Origin: Macrocystis pyrifera
Lineage: Eukaryota > Sar > Phaeophyceae > Laminariales > Laminariaceae
DNA: 64,000 nt
Assembly (NCBI GenBank): GCA_031763025.1
Contig: JASSKH010000006.1
Span: 12,397,979-12,461,978, forward strand
Direction of reading: 5' to 3'
The translations under genes were made by a program, and so were the position numbers. Below the pieces are notes generated by a model. It ran no database searches. It was not told where the DNA came from and saw nothing but the letters and a program-made list of their open reading frames with translations. This document shows, piece after piece, positions 1 through 11,371 of the stretch; position 1 is the first letter of the stretch, and every line of letters begins with the position of its first letter.

Positions 1-302
1 ATAGAGGCAGCACATTTCCGCCGAAATATTTTCTGAATGACGGGGTTCCTTAACCCTTTTAGTACCGCAGTCCCGATTTGGGACAAATCACTTAGAATTA
101 GAGTGGTTTGTCCCCAAATCGGGACTGCGGTACAAAAGGTTAACCTAAACTCGTCGGAACGCCAATCTTGTATCGAAAAAAAAACCGTTTTGTACACTTG
201 GGCCATGCATGGGATATTTATCGGGATGCAATTTGATTTTTGCTGACGTCAGTTTTCGGGTTAAATAGGTATGGAGCTCCTTAAGGTCAAGTACGGAGCC
301 TC

Positions 303-921
303 AGAAAAATTAGGGTGAACCTCTATCGTAGAACGCCTCGACGACTTTGTAAAGCACGCCTCTCACTGCGTGAGCTAGGCAACCAGGGTACCGTTTTTTT
401 TTAATGGATATATTCTTTTGGCGGTCACCACGACTGGCGGTCGAGTTAGATCCTCTTTGCGCGGGGTGGAGAACCTTAACTCCGCACGAGGCGGATGATC
501 GTATCACGCTCTGTGTACCTGGTACTGGTATACGGTAAGGCACCCACGGGGCAGTTACATTGTACCCCCATTGCTGTCTCTGGAAGTGGCCACACCCGAA
601 AAACAAGAAAAATTCATTGACGCTGTCACCCACCCGTATGCAAGAAAATCCGCCTCAAAACCGGTTCTTAGTACTCGAAGGATGTATGTAGCCCACCCTT
701 CATGCGACTCGCCCAACACCTCACGGCGCTTCGCCTTGGTGCAAGCAAAACGTCTTCCTGGTCGGTGAAAACCCGACGTGCTCCGTCCCGGCATTGTAGG
801 GACGCGAGGGTCCATGCTCATACGACTACGGCCATGCATGATAAATAGTGCTCCGTCTCGAAAGGGATGCGTGGTCAATGGTCAAATGACTAAAGGCAAG
901 CAACAAACGAGTACGCTCCCG

Positions 922-967
<46 letters not shown>
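303..967 (+). mobile_element. SINE1 copy a, with LINE-derived 3' tail and poly(C)
   Basis: The core shared with other copies runs from CATTGCTGTCTCTGGAAGTG (569) through the ACCGACCAGG-type block (here ggtcggtgaaaacccgac) to CGACTACGGCCATGCATGAT. It then continues into the LINE 3' tail (TCTCGAAAGGGATGCG, GTCAATGGTCAAATGACTAA), GAGTACG and a 46-base C run at 922-967. The 5' part (303-568) resembles 29360-29600 and 38220-38400 read on the other strand. The exact 5' end is uncertain. Confidence 0.7.
922..967 (+). repeat. Poly(C) tract of 46 bases
   Basis: An uninterrupted C run that forms the tail of SINE1 copy a. Confidence 0.97.
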
Positions 968-968
<1 letters not shown>

Positions 969-969
969 C

Positions 970-1084
970 CCGTAGTAAAAAACAGTTGACAAGACCGCAC
1001 TTGTCACACAGTTAGCAGTTTCGGTCACTATCAAACGTTTTCCTTCTTTCAACGTACGATAAGAAACGAAAAAACACTTCTACG
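970..1084. other. Unique spacer, nothing recognised
   Basis: Between the SINE1 poly-C tail and the SINE2 fragment; 1300-1914 is likewise without a supported gene (ORF frames short and stop-rich). Confidence 0.5.
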
Positions 1085-1300
1085 TTCCCTTTTCTCAGGA
1101 AATGCCGTGGGGTCGCAAGTAAGAGGCTTGTCCCCTCTTCCCTGTGTCCTCCCCTTCATTCTTATCGCGCATACTGTACGTAGGGTTCATTCAGCATTCC
1201 CACTGCTCGACGATTGTCATCGTTTTTTTTTTTTTTTCTCACCTCACGCTCTCAAGCTCTCCGCCATGAGAACAAGGCACACACATTACGTACATAGATG
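1085..1300 (-). mobile_element. Diverged SINE2 fragment
   Basis: Contains TTATCGCGCATACTGTACG, TTCAGCATTCCCACTGCTCG and CTCACGCTCTC in the same order as the 22785 copy, but with many differences and a T run. Confidence 0.45.
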
Positions 1301-1914
1301 GCAAGGTGGAGTTTTTTGTTTGGTTTTGGGAACCCGCCGGGCTCCGATCCCCGGCCGTGATACGCTATTAATATCAGCCTCATCGGAAATATATTGTACC
1401 TGGCAGTGTACTTTCGTGCATATTGTGGCCGTCAAAACGTACCGTATATTTCCGATCAGGCACGTGGGTAGTTTTCGAGGTTTCGACTATTGAGACAACC
1501 GGGGGCGACCGGCTTACTATTACTACAGTACATACCAGTACAAATCAAAGGGGGTAACAGGTGGGGCGCTGCAATCGAAACAAAAGGCGGCGATCAGCAC
1601 ACCGGCAGGTGCGTAACCAGTGAGGGTTCGCCCAAAGTTCAATCGCTCTCTCTCTCTGACAACTAATGATGAGCAGACCGCCATACGGGTATATTGTCAG
1701 CCGAACAAGCCGCCGTACCCGGGAAACCCACTATACTACTTCAAGTAACCGCACGAGATGTTCTCGCCTTCCACTGACGGAGGAATGGCTTCTTCTCTAG
1801 ACTTGATTGACATCACCGTCATCGTCGAACGCACTAACGATCGAATCTTAATTTTCTGACGATGATGATGTCGAATGCACGTATTGATCGTGCGTCCAGC
1901 TGAGAAATCTTCCA

Positions 1915-2645
1915 CACCTCGGACAGACAGATCACGATCGATCTGTCTACAGATAGATCATCTAGTTACTAACCGGCCGTTGTGAGAGGTTGTGCAGGAT
2001 CTGTCTATCTGTATAGTACAGATCCAACCCAGGAAAAATGTGCTATTCATAGATCATGCAGATCATTCCGCCGCTCCCGGCAACATTAGCTTGTAAGTAC
2101 ACCAGACTATGCAGGTCAGGACCCCCCCTATCTGTCCTCAAGTATCTATTATTAATAGACCAGCAACATGAACTACTGTACAACTATTGTACGTGGTAGA
2201 TCATACTATCCAGGCCAGGACCTTCTCTGCCCAGAAATATCTAGACCATGAAGTAGTGGGCAGCGGCCATCTGTCCAATTTTCTGATGACCGGGCGATGT
2301 TGTGGGAATGATTCACACGTCGTACAGGTAGATCATCTACAGATAGATGATGTACAGATATATCATCTACAGATAGGTCATCCATAGATAGATCATCTAC
2401 AGATAAACGATCTACAGATAGAGCATCTAGATCCTAACCTGCCGTTATGAGATGTCGTGTAGGATCTGAGCAGTACATATCCGACCCAAGAAACATGTCT
2501 TCGTAGATCATGCAGATAGTACGGCTCCCGTCCGGCGGCAACATGAGCTAGATCATACACACCAGGAACAGATAATTTATCTACCCTGAAGGATCTAGAT
2601 CATCAACTGCGGAAATCGATGATCTGTGCATGATCTGTCCGAGGT
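1915..2645. repeat. GATCTACAGATA-type repeat domain (family D)
   Basis: Many short iterations of GATCATCTACAGATA (2325-2420) lie between two larger direct repeats that share GCCGTTGTGAGAGGTTGTGC, AGGATCTG and CAACATGAGCTA-like blocks (about 1975-2130 and 2440-2560). No ORF of note. Confidence 0.7.
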
Positions 2646-3147
2646 GTGGTACGCTCATCATGTACCTGGTTTACGGTTTAAGCGTCACAACATCACAACC
2701 AGATCAATGACAGGGTGTTTGTTCCTCACCCTACCGTAGCTCAATCGCACTCGAAAACTCAAAACCGATCACCATCCAGCCGGCAATCAACTCACGAAAG
2801 ACATCAATCAGCCTCCAAACCCTGCCTCGGCCGTATGGGGGTAAGAACAGCAGAAAGAAATGCTCATGTGTCCGGGAAACCCCTAAAATATTTTAATCGC
2901 CATCGCCACGACCCAGCCGACCCAGCCGAATCCACGCGGATATACAATCGCAACGTTTACTAATAATACTACTACAGCTCTTGAACGAACCTGAAGCAAG
3001 AGTCTTATCGTTGTCCAGACCAGGCACTATAAATACGAACACCTACCTATATACCAGGTGCGCAGCGGAAACGCCAGATCGTCAATCTGTCGACGCTATC
3101 CAAAGATAACCGCTCCCCGTGACGACGATGAGGTATGACAGGCCGCC

Positions 3148-3234
3148 ACTGCCCCAGGCCTCGCCCTTCCTGATATACTGCCCCAGGCCTCGCCCTTCCT
3201 GATATACTGCCCCAGGCCTCGCCCTTCCTGATAT
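3148..3234. repeat. 29-bp direct repeat, three units
   Basis: Three perfect consecutive units containing CCCCAGGCCTCGCCCTTCCT. The length is not a multiple of three, so it is unlikely to encode a peptide repeat. Confidence 0.9.
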
Positions 3235-4305
3235 GCATTACGGCAGAACAAGAAGCCCAACCCACCCAACCCTCCTGCTGGCAATATTTTCCAAGCTGAT
3301 ATATAGACAACGGGGAGGAGAGTGCGAAAAAACGCAGAGCGACGCGTCTCTATGGAAATCTTTCGTCCTCGAGCCCTCTCCAAATCCACCGTTGTCCACT
3401 TGTGTGTACAGATAACGTACACCCACCTCATTTCGGAAACGAAAGAAAAAAAAAAACAGCTCTGAAAATGCCTCAGGGGGTGTGCTGCTGTCTTGCGTGA
3501 TGCCAATACTGTAGGTACAGCCCCCCCGCCCCCCGCCCCCGGGCACAAAAAGGACAGAAAAAAATAATTCGTAAGGATGCAAGCAAAATCAAACAAGCTA
3601 ACACCTGACGCCCCCATGCTCCACGCTCTGCTTCAACAGAGTCCCCAATACAACACCGACCGCAAACAGAGTGAGTGTACAACACCCAACGCGGCGTGTG
3701 TTGGGGCCACCGTTGAAAAAAAAAAACAAAAAAAAGTCTTCTTCCTTGAGCCCATCGTACGCACCAAGCTTTCAATCAAATCAAGCAAAGTGGCTTTTAA
3801 GCAGCTCAAGATGCTCACGATACATTTGCTGGAAAAACTGAAAAACTGAAAAAGGGGGGCATCTGCACTGCGGCAGTATTTTTTTAGCTGTAACGGTTCG
3901 GAAGGGGCCCGTCCGTGGTCGCAAGCAAGACCGACTGAGCGTTCTGAACGCGGGGGGAAAAAAGGCCGGGGGGGGGACGTGCAAGACAAGGCCGTCGTTA
4001 TCCCTTGAGCACGCACCCAGAGGAACTGCTTTCCAAGGCCACCGTTATTCCCTGAGCAAGCACCTAGAGGAACAGCCTTCTTTCAAGGGCATCACAGCAG
4101 TGTCACGATGCACGGTTGCAAGCACGAGCACGATGGCGAAGGACTCCTTACGCGTGTGTATAACAGCGTCACTTCACGCGACGGTCATACAATGAGCCGC
4201 CTTTCTGTTGTCTTCTCCTCATACCGAAGCACGCCAAAACACCCAACACTACCATCACCAACTAGGACGGACCACGGGAGCGAGAGACACACACATACAT
4301 ATGAA

Positions 4306-4425
4306 TAAAGAGCGAGGGGGGGGGGAAGAGTGGGCGGGGGGGGGGTGGGGGTGGGGGGGGGGGGGGAGAGAGAGCACGAAGAAAGACACAGACAGGCAGA
4401 CAGACAGGCAGACAGACGGACAAGG
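4306..4425. repeat. G-rich tract followed by (CAGA/CAGG)n
   Basis: Interrupted G runs (4317-4366), then GACAGGCAGACAGACAGGCA-type tetranucleotide repeats. Confidence 0.85.
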
Positions 4426-4672
4426 GCAGCACGGCGCATCGCACAAAGGGTCAACGGAGGAATCAACGTGTGTCAGACGAAACTTATGCAGTAGACAAGC
4501 GTTGTGGTTTGTTACTCATCCCCATCATCATAATAAGAATATAAAATAGTACTGTAGTAGTTTCAGTACAAAGGTTAGTCGGATATCAGGTATTCCCGTT
4601 GCGTTCAGCACGTAGGTTAGTCGGAAACGCAGTACTTGTGCTCTCCTTGGATTATGCCCCTAGTTACAGGAG

Positions 4673-4791
4673 TTATTACGGGGGTCCATAGTTAATAGGA
4701 CCTATGGTACACACAAAAACCTATGTATTTACCTACTCTTGCTAACAATATTTGGTCCTATTTACTATGGCCCCCCGTACTAGCATATATG
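4673..4791 (+). mobile_element. MITE-A copy 1
   Basis: About 110 bp with TIRs of about 27 bp beginning TTACGGGGG(A/T)CCATAGT, flanked by TA. The internal A/T-rich core (ctatatatttacctatttttactaa type) fixes its orientation as forward. Confidence 0.85.
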
Positions 4792-5484
4792 CTGAAGGAT
4801 GGCGTCACGATAGGATTCTAAGGCTTGCTCACACTTATCAATGGGTGTTTCTTGTTGGCAGGCCCGCACTGTCTGTCACTTTGACCGGGAAAATAGTCAC
4901 CATTTGGACTTTGATGTGAAAATCAAACGTACGTTATATTCTCGGTCAGAGTGGTATAAATCAAGAAGTAAACTTGGATGATTTGAGAACCCCTCCCCCC
5001 CCCCGGACCAAATCCACACCGTAACAGATAGAAACCCCCGTGTCCTTGGGGGGAAGTCACCTCCAACATTGAAAAAAAAAAAAGCCCGCCTATCATACGT
5101 ACAGAAACATAATACCAGAGGTACTGCTGTAAATACCCCAGGGTAGGATATGTCCGTGCACTTCCGAACAGAAAAAAAGCCCGCACGTCGTGCGATAAAC
5201 TACCACGTACGCAGGGGGAGGACGAAAAAATAAACCGGTGTATTTTTTCGACACCCTACTTCGTATTCAACCATTTCCGATGAGTCAGACAGGGCAGGGG
5301 ACAGGGGATTTATACTATTCGGTAAAAAAAAAACGACAAAAAATCTTGAAAAAAAAAAAAAAAAACGCGACTATTTCATTCGTTTTGTTCGTCTGCAGTA
5401 GAAATCCCACCTCAATGGTTGGTTTTTTTTGTAACCGCTTCTATGACCTTACGAATGCGACGTCGTTTTCTCTTATTTTCCACC

Positions 5485-5592
5485 CGGGTGGTAACGGTTT
5501 TCACCACGCGCATGGAAACGGTTTTTACCAGCCGGGTGGTAACGGTTTGCCAGCCGGGTGGTGACGGTTTTTACTACCCGGGTGGTAACTAT
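5485..5592. repeat. CCGGGTGGTAACGGTTT tandem repeat
   Basis: Five imperfect units of 20-24 bp containing CCGGGTGGTAACGGTTT. The following 5619-5735 region has GTATCACCCGGGGGTA and its inverted form TACCGGGGGGTGTGATAC at its ends, a possible small fold-back element. Confidence 0.75.
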
Positions 5593-6204
5593 TCTAAATT
5601 CCGATCGACCAACCGCTTTGTATCACCCGGGGGTACGTTTGTATGCGACACCCCCCACGGTACACCAACCACCCCGGTGATAACAAATTCTGAAAATAAA
5701 TAAATAAATAATTACCGGGGGGTGTGATACATACCTTCGTACGTATGTACAAGGCGCTTCGCTCCGCGGGCGGCCTACGCCGCCCGCTACGCTCGCTCAG
5801 GAAGGAAAAAGTACATCAAATTATGCGAAGCGGGCAGAGGTCCATGATTGAATATTCTTTTTTCATGATCCCTGTAGCTGCAAACTGACGATTTGATAAC
5901 GCCAAGAGTCCCGCCGCCATGCTTCAGGAGAAAACAGCTCGGACGCCACATATGCTTCGCGTCGCGGGCGGTTTTCCGCTACGCCCGCTGACATGTCGTA
6001 CATACGTACATACCCCAGGTAGGGTACATATTTTCTTCTTTCGACATGCTCTGTGTCTGTACTCGTATGTACGAAATACAAAGCACAGCACGACACAGCA
6101 ACACAGCAACAACAATGAAAATGAAACCGAAAATATTTGAAAGAAAAAAATCCCGTCCCCTTCCGTATAATAATTTCCTGCCTGATTGGAACACCTTACA
6201 CCAG

Positions 6205-6447
6205 TCAAAAAGAAAAAAATGAAAAAAAGAAAAAAAAATCAAGCAGCAGAGCTTCTCTCTCAGCCTCGTACGCCGCCCGCCGCTCTCGCGACCATCTCGC
6301 CACCGATTCAGTCCGGGTAAAGCTTTCCTCCCTCTCTTCCAAAGTGAGCCCCGTCGCCCGCCTCGCGTGAAGCCCGGTGCTCACCGTGGACCTCGACGCA
6401 AGCTCGACAATGTTGGTGCTCATTCGGGGTACCTCCCTCTTGCGACT
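6205..6447 (-). CDS. Candidate exon, Arg/Glu-rich (possibly C-terminal part of the JTB-like gene)
   Basis: The minus frame reads MSTNIVELASRSTVSTGL followed by LTLEEREESFTRTESVARW and an Arg/Glu-rich helix. Third positions are G/C-rich, unlike the T-rich flanks. A possible acceptor (gtcgcaag) lies near 6447; no clear donor follows and the frame runs into a poly-T tract. It could be the cytosolic end of the JTB-like protein, but no membrane segment connects them. Confidence 0.3.
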   Translation of the reverse strand, partial: SRKREVPRMSTNIVELASRSTVSTGLHARRATGLTLEEREESFTRTESVARWSRERRAAYEAEREALLLDFFFFFSFFSF

Positions 6448-6951
6448 TTCAGCCCGGTCGCAAAAATAAGCACCGCTTGAATATTATCTTACAATCTCGA
6501 ACGACCCTTAAATACTCGTACGTACTCTATCAAAAATCACAAATGGAGGTCAGACAGAGCCTATTGATGCATCCCTCGTATCTCGAGGCACACGCGATGC
6601 CTAGGCACGAAAGCGGCGACCGCGCTCCTTGTAACTCCCCCTCTACCCGCCAGCATCCGCTGACACCCGCGACGGTGCCGGGTTCGCCCGCGCAACCGTG
6701 CTCGGAGTACACGCACGCACACGAAACGAAGCAAGAAAAAAAAGGAAAGAAGGACTGAAAGTACGACCAGAAATGGAGAAAACAAAGACCCGCTGGAACG
6801 GTCCGGCAAGTAATAAAAGGAGGCGATTTCCAAGTGGGAGCTCTGAGAGGCCAGGGATGTACCAACCGAGCACGCTCAGAGACTGAGATATCTATAAGTA
6901 GTTCTATTGTGAGTATGTATGTATGTATGGGTGTAAGTCTTTGGAACTCAC

Positions 6952-8436
6952 CCAAAAATGCACCAGCTCTCGGATGTCGTCCTCCTCTGCGTGCAAGCAA
7001 GACCGGTACTTGACCGAGCTACCCATGTCTGCAACAATGCCTCCGCCGTCTACGCGCCCGGCCGGCCCCTCCGCCCCCCCATCCACCAACGCTGGGGAAG
7101 AGCCCGTCGGGTCTACAACACACCGGACCTGAGGGGAAAAAAAGGGCGGTACAAAAGAGGCGACGACGACATGGAACGGAGTGGGGGGGGGGGGGGGGGG
7201 GGGGGGGTGTGCTCATGTCAGAAGAGGCGGTGGAACGGGGGGAGGGAGGGGGATACTCATGCCATGCGTGGTCGTAGTCGTATGACCATAGACCCTCGCA
7301 TCCCTACAATACCGGGATGGAGCACGTTGGTGTTTCACCGACCAGGCAGCTATTGCTTGCTGGCACCAAGCGCGAAGCGAAACGTGAGGTGTCGAGCGAG
7401 TCGCAATGGAGGGTGAGCGGCATCCTAGCAAGAACCGTTTTGTGAGGTGGGGTTTCTTGCATACGAAGGGGGCGAGGGGGAGGGGGAGGGGGAGGGGGAG
7501 GGGGCACCGGTCGGTGAGCAAGGAACACCTTCGACTCGCGCCCATGCGAAACCGGACGTATATAGTGTTGTCGGAAAGAAAACAAAGACTGTAGGTCTGC
7601 GCGGAGGCCGTCGGGACATAACAAACAAACGAGGACGAGTCAAGTCTCTACGTCTGTGCAACGTGCACCCACCGAATAGAAAACGTCTGCTGTACGCCAC
7701 CACCCACCCACCCGCAACACGTGCCTTCGCCAAAATAAAAAAAACAGTCGTACGTATACAGGTGAAGCAGTCGACTTCCACCACCAAAGACAAACGCAGG
7801 ACGATATAAAACCATCACCACCCACGAAGCGATCGCTCTCGAAATAAGCATGGCACGTCCAACCTCCCCCCCCCCCCCCCCCCCCCCCCGTTCCGGCATT
7901 GTGGGGATGCTAGGGTCTATGTTCTTACGACCACGGCCATGCACAACATGAGTACCCCCCCCCCGCCCCCAGGACCATACAAATAATTGCCACCCGCGAA
8001 GCGATCGCCCTCGACACAATCATTGCACCCCCCCCCCCCCACCTGCCCCCCTCCGTGATCCCAGGGTTCTCACCTCCTGTCGCCTTCCCGTCTCCTTGCA
8101 ATAAGACAGCCCCAGTTCGCTCCTCTCGCACGAGACGCACGGCCCAGTCGGCGTGCACTCAGGTTCACTCTGCCTACCGTGCAGCGCCTCGTCATCATTG
8201 TCGTGCCAGTGCACCGTCAAGACCGCGTCCGAACCGTCATTAGTTTCGCCGCCGCCGCTGCCATCCACATCCCCGCCTTGCGATCCCCCCACACCGCCAG
8301 CGCCTTGGCTGGCGTTTTTTCGGCCATTGCTCGCGCCCCCCGTCCCCCGTCCCCCGCCAATGGAGGCCTCCTCACTTCTTTCGCTTATCGCCGTATCGCC
8401 ATGCCTACCGTCAGTGTCGTCGCGGCGCTCCAGCAC
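6952..8436 (-). CDS. JTB-like membrane protein, two candidate exons
   Basis: Two minus-strand exons are supported. The first runs from about 8436 to 8074 and is Gly/Ser-rich, then CVSCERSELGLSYCKETGRR, ending at GAG|gtgagaac. The second is 7091-6952 and encodes SSVKYRSCLHAEEDDIRELV, ending at TGG|gtgagt after the acceptor ctcttccccag. The order C-x2-C, C-x2-TG, then [FY][KR]SC with an acidic stretch is that of the JTB (jumping translocation breakpoint) family, small type-I membrane proteins with a cysteine-rich lumenal domain. Phases of these two exons do not match at the obvious acceptor, so a small exon or an internal acceptor (gcggag) is needed. The signal peptide exon upstream and the transmembrane exon downstream were not found. 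A possible downstream exon is listed at 6205-6447. A SINE1 copy lies between the two exons. Confidence 0.45.
7183..7450 (-). mobile_element. SINE1 copy b
   Basis: The minus-strand core matches copies a, c and d (read on +: CGTAGTCGTATGACCATAGA, CCCTCGCATCCCTACAAT). Its tail contains two C-rich stretches, each preceded by catgag-type sequence, ending in a run of 25 C (G at 7183-7207). It lies 95 bp upstream of the 7091 exon in sense orientation. Confidence 0.7.
7466..7505 (+). repeat. (GGGGGA)n simple repeat
   Basis: About six units of GGGGGA/GGGGGC next to SINE1 copy b. Confidence 0.85.
7861..7946 (+). mobile_element. SINE1 3' fragment preceded by poly(C)
   Basis: Only the last 55 bp of SINE1 (TTCCGGCATTGTGGGGATG to CACGGCCATGCACAACATG, then AGTAC and poly-C) remain, placed directly after another C run at 7866-7889. 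Confidence 0.55.
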
Positions 8437-8501
8437 ACTTTCTCTGGCACTCGGCCCATCCCCCCCCCCCCCCCGCCCGCCCCGCCCGTTAACACCACCT
8501 A

Positions 8502-8887
8502 CTACTTGTGGTCGCTGCTTCTTGACCCGCTTCGCTTTCCTATGCCTGCCCCTCTCTTCGCCTTCTTCGCCGCCGCTACCGCTGCCGCTCCCTCCGCGGT
8601 CGGCATCTTAGCCGGCTTAACAGGCTCTTCCTCTTTCGCGGCGCGCTCCACGATCTCGACCTTCTCAAGCGCAACGGCAGTGGCATTAGTCGCGCTCTCC
8701 TCAGACCCGCCGCTTGCGTCGACGGAGCGAGATCGTATGCGGTGGTGGTGCTCTTTTTTGCGCGGCGGCTGTTCGGCGGCCGCAGGAGGGGCCGCCTCCG
8801 CCCCCGCCCCCGCTCCAGATACCGCCTGCTCCGCAAGTACCTCTTCCTCTTCGGAGGGCGGAGTTCCAGCCTGGTCTCTGTGAGAAG
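8502..8887 (-). CDS. Terminal exon of an unrecognised Ala/Glu/Lys-rich protein
   Basis: The minus exon begins after the acceptor ccttctcacag and runs in frame to TAG at about 8502. It encodes a charged low-complexity sequence (EEEEVLAEQAVS, PPRKKEHHHRIRSRS, VALEKVEIVERAAKEEEP, then a Lys/Ala/Ser-rich end). GC-rich codon use contrasts with neighbouring DNA. No domain is recognised. It ends 66 bp upstream of the frame used for the first JTB-like exon, so it may be the 3' end of a separate upstream gene or, if the stop is spliced out, an earlier part of the same one. Confidence 0.35.
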
Positions 8888-8999
8888 GCTGGACGAGCGC
8901 ACAGCACCACATGCCGCAAAAACAAACAAGCAGGTGCAGGACGACGCCGCGGCGGCGCGGCGAGAGGGGGTCAGAAGGGCACCAGGGTATAAGGAGGGG

Positions 9000-9078
9000 G
9001 GGGGGCGTACTCATTCGATGCTTGCCTTAAGTCATTTGACCATTGACTACGCATCCCTTTCGAGACGGAGCAATGGGG
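9000..9078 (-). mobile_element. LINE 3'-tail fragment
   Basis: Only the last 70 bp of the LINE (TCTCGAAAGGGATGCG, then GGTCAAATGACTTAAGGC, then GAGTACG and poly-C on the minus strand) are present. Another G-run follows at 9086-9105. Confidence 0.6.
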
Positions 9079-9105
9079 GAGTGGCGGGGGGGGGGGGGGG
9101 GGGGG

Positions 9106-10201
9106 GCGACACGGATAGAGTAGCTCTAGCTCAAATAATAATAATAGGAGCATCTCGCGCAGCCGGAAAATTAGTGACCATCGTCAGCTCCAGCTCGTGC
9201 AACGTTGGTTGATCAGGAGAGTTTAGATAATCATATAGCCTGTACCGTATCACATGGGTGATTAGACAACACAGATACGCTCGGGGCAAATTTCCTAGCC
9301 GTCTTTCTCCAAACCATCCCTCAACCCTTCTACAGCAAGTAGCACTGCTGCAGTCCCGTTTAGGCGACGACTCCCTCAAATTTGCAAGTGGCTTGTCCCC
9401 AAAACCGGACCGCAACACCAAAACGGTAAGTGGCTTGTCTCGAAAACGCGGCTGCAGTACCGAAAGGGTTATAAGGTTGGGGCACACACAAAAACGAAAA
9501 TGATGGCTTGGAAAACAACGTCCACGGGCTCTTTCCATAGGCTATCTGTTGTATCTATCGCTCGGCCTTTGCACCTTCTCCATTGTCGAGAAAGTCAGCT
9601 TCGAAGCAGGCACGAGGCGGTGTGTTATCCTACCACACCTGTCTTACAGCGTGCGTGTGAACCTCGGTCGGCGGTCGTAAGAACCTGGCTTCAGCCAGCT
9701 GGCATTCGGCCGTAAGACTACTCCCCGAAGCCCCAAAGAGGCTCTGCGAACGTCGGCGGACATTCTGCATAACTCCCCGGAGTTCATAGTACCTGGTAGG
9801 TGAGTATAGATCACGGGGCGGGTGTGTGTAACGGACGATATACTGCTGCTGGATGTCACTGCTGTTGCCGCTGCTATGAGGCATCTATCGCACACAGCGG
9901 TGTACCAAGAACGATTCGCAATATGTCGCAGCATCTCTTAAAAGTGGTGTTCATCGGAGTGAACATTTCGCCGAGGTGCGAACTGCTGTACGAGCTTACC
10001 AACCCACCTGGTATTCGAGAAAATGGTTAGCACCACAGCAGGGGTGTACGAGACAAAAAAAAAATAGGGGGCCAAATGCCACGTAACCAATGGTCGATCG
10101 GTTCTGATTGGCATAGGCGGACGCTTACTGCTGTAGGCTTGTTTCTGGTTCTATCTTTCTATTCGTCTCGTAGAACAGAGAAAGCAAGCAGGAGAGACTA
10201 C
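9106..10201. other. No supported gene
   Basis: Several 60-135 codon frames on both strands overlap one another. 9350-9470 has two diverged copies of AAGTGGCTTGTC(C/T)C with 'tgcagtcccg' blocks similar to 60-130 and 17700-17790 (GGGACAAAC / GTGGTTTGTCC inverted pairs), probably remains of a small repeat. Confidence 0.4.
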
Positions 10202-10313
10202 TATTACGGGGGACCATAGTAAATAGGATCTACGGTACACACAAAAACCTATATATCTATCTATTTTTTTTCTTAACAATATTTGGTCCTATTTACTTTG
10301 GTCCTCCGTAATA
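10202..10313 (+). mobile_element. MITE-A copy 2
   Basis: Forward copy; the right TIR has a T for G change (cctccgtaa). TA on both sides. Confidence 0.85.
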
Positions 10314-10712
10314 CAGCAGCAGTTGTAGTGACTGGTGACCCTCAGCTATTTTCTCGAATAATGTGCTAAGTAAGCTACGCTTCGCTTCATCCATCTCGCT
10401 CGGGTGCTTCAGCGATGCTCACCAGAACCAAAAACTGCTCCTCCTCTCGACCCGTCTATTAATACCTGGTAGGCCTTAAGGACAGCACTCACTCACGTTT
10501 TTGGGGACAAACTACTTGGAATTGGAGTTAGATTTACCTCTCTGTGCAGCGAGTGCAGTACAGTCACTTATTTTTTCAATCTAAAAGGGTTGACCCGTTC
10601 GGGAGTTCATTTACTCGACTCCCTGTTACCCGATGTAATACAAGAGAGAAAAACTGGCGACGAAAAAATGAACATCACAGCAGCATTGGCCACTTCATTG
10701 TTGGAGAGTTTT

Positions 10713-10822
10713 TCTGGGCTGTTCACGGGTCGGGCCAAACCTCGCGGGTCAGGCCCGGTCGGGTATATAGGGTAAGGGTGACCTGACCCGACCCGCGGGT
10801 CGGGTCACGACCCGTGAAGACC
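10713..10822. repeat. GGGTC/GACCC palindrome cluster
   Basis: Overlapping inverted repeats, among them GACCCGACCCGCGGGTCGGG, followed by gtcacgacccgtg. No gene nearby on which to place a regulatory role. Confidence 0.65.
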
Positions 10823-10965
10823 TATGGAAATGTTTACAAACCGAACACAATACATACGTACGAGGTGTACATATACACCATTTTGTTTAATTTTGTTTGT
10901 GTATTGTTTTTCATCTCATTCATCATCTTCGTCCTTCTTTCTCTTCCCTCCTGCTATATATTATT

Positions 10966-11074
10966 ATTACGGGGGACTATAGTAAACAGGACCTACGGTA
11001 CACACAAAACCCTATATATTTACCTATTACTACTAAAAATATTTGGTCCTATTAACTATGGTCCCCCCTAATAG
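10966..11074 (+). mobile_element. MITE-A copy 3
   Basis: Forward copy; the right TIR end is degraded (cccccctaa). Confidence 0.85.
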
Positions 11075-11371
11075 TCGTCGCTCCCAACCGGTGTAACACA
11101 ACAGGCTCTTCTCCGCCCTCGCTCTCCACTGCGGCACGTGCCTTGCGTCTTTATCGCGAGAAGGGTCCAACCCCTTTCTTCCCTCGTTGACTTGCGTCTA
11201 GCAATATTAACAGTCGAACAACCTGAATGAAACACGGGCTCAGCATGATGTGATACTGCTAAAAACCCGGTATAATCCAGACACCAGGTAGGAAATCGTA
11301 GGCGCAAGTATTATTAGTTGATACAGCTGAAGCAGTAAGATCGGCATTGACATGAACAAAGTACACCTACC

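Larger units (their letters stand above)
2650..4672. other. Intergenic DNA without supported genes
   Basis: Contains the 29-bp repeat, A/T and G/C runs and a local duplication at 3983-4080 (TTATTCCCTGAGCAAGCACC against TTATCCCTTGAGCACGCACC). ORFs here run through homopolymers on both strands. Confidence 0.5.

Noticed and set aside
3148-3234. Three 29-bp repeats as a possible CRISPR array
   Set aside because: The units are contiguous with no spacers, and the genome is eukaryotic.
8153-8883. Plus-strand ORFs of 152 and 234 codons, Pro/Ala/Ser-rich
   Set aside because: They mirror the minus-strand exons, which have proper splice sites and a recognisable cysteine motif; the plus frames show only low complexity.
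10713-10822. GC-rich palindromes as a transcription terminator
   Set aside because: There is no adjoining gene and a hairpin-plus-T-run terminator would not apply to a nuclear pol II gene.
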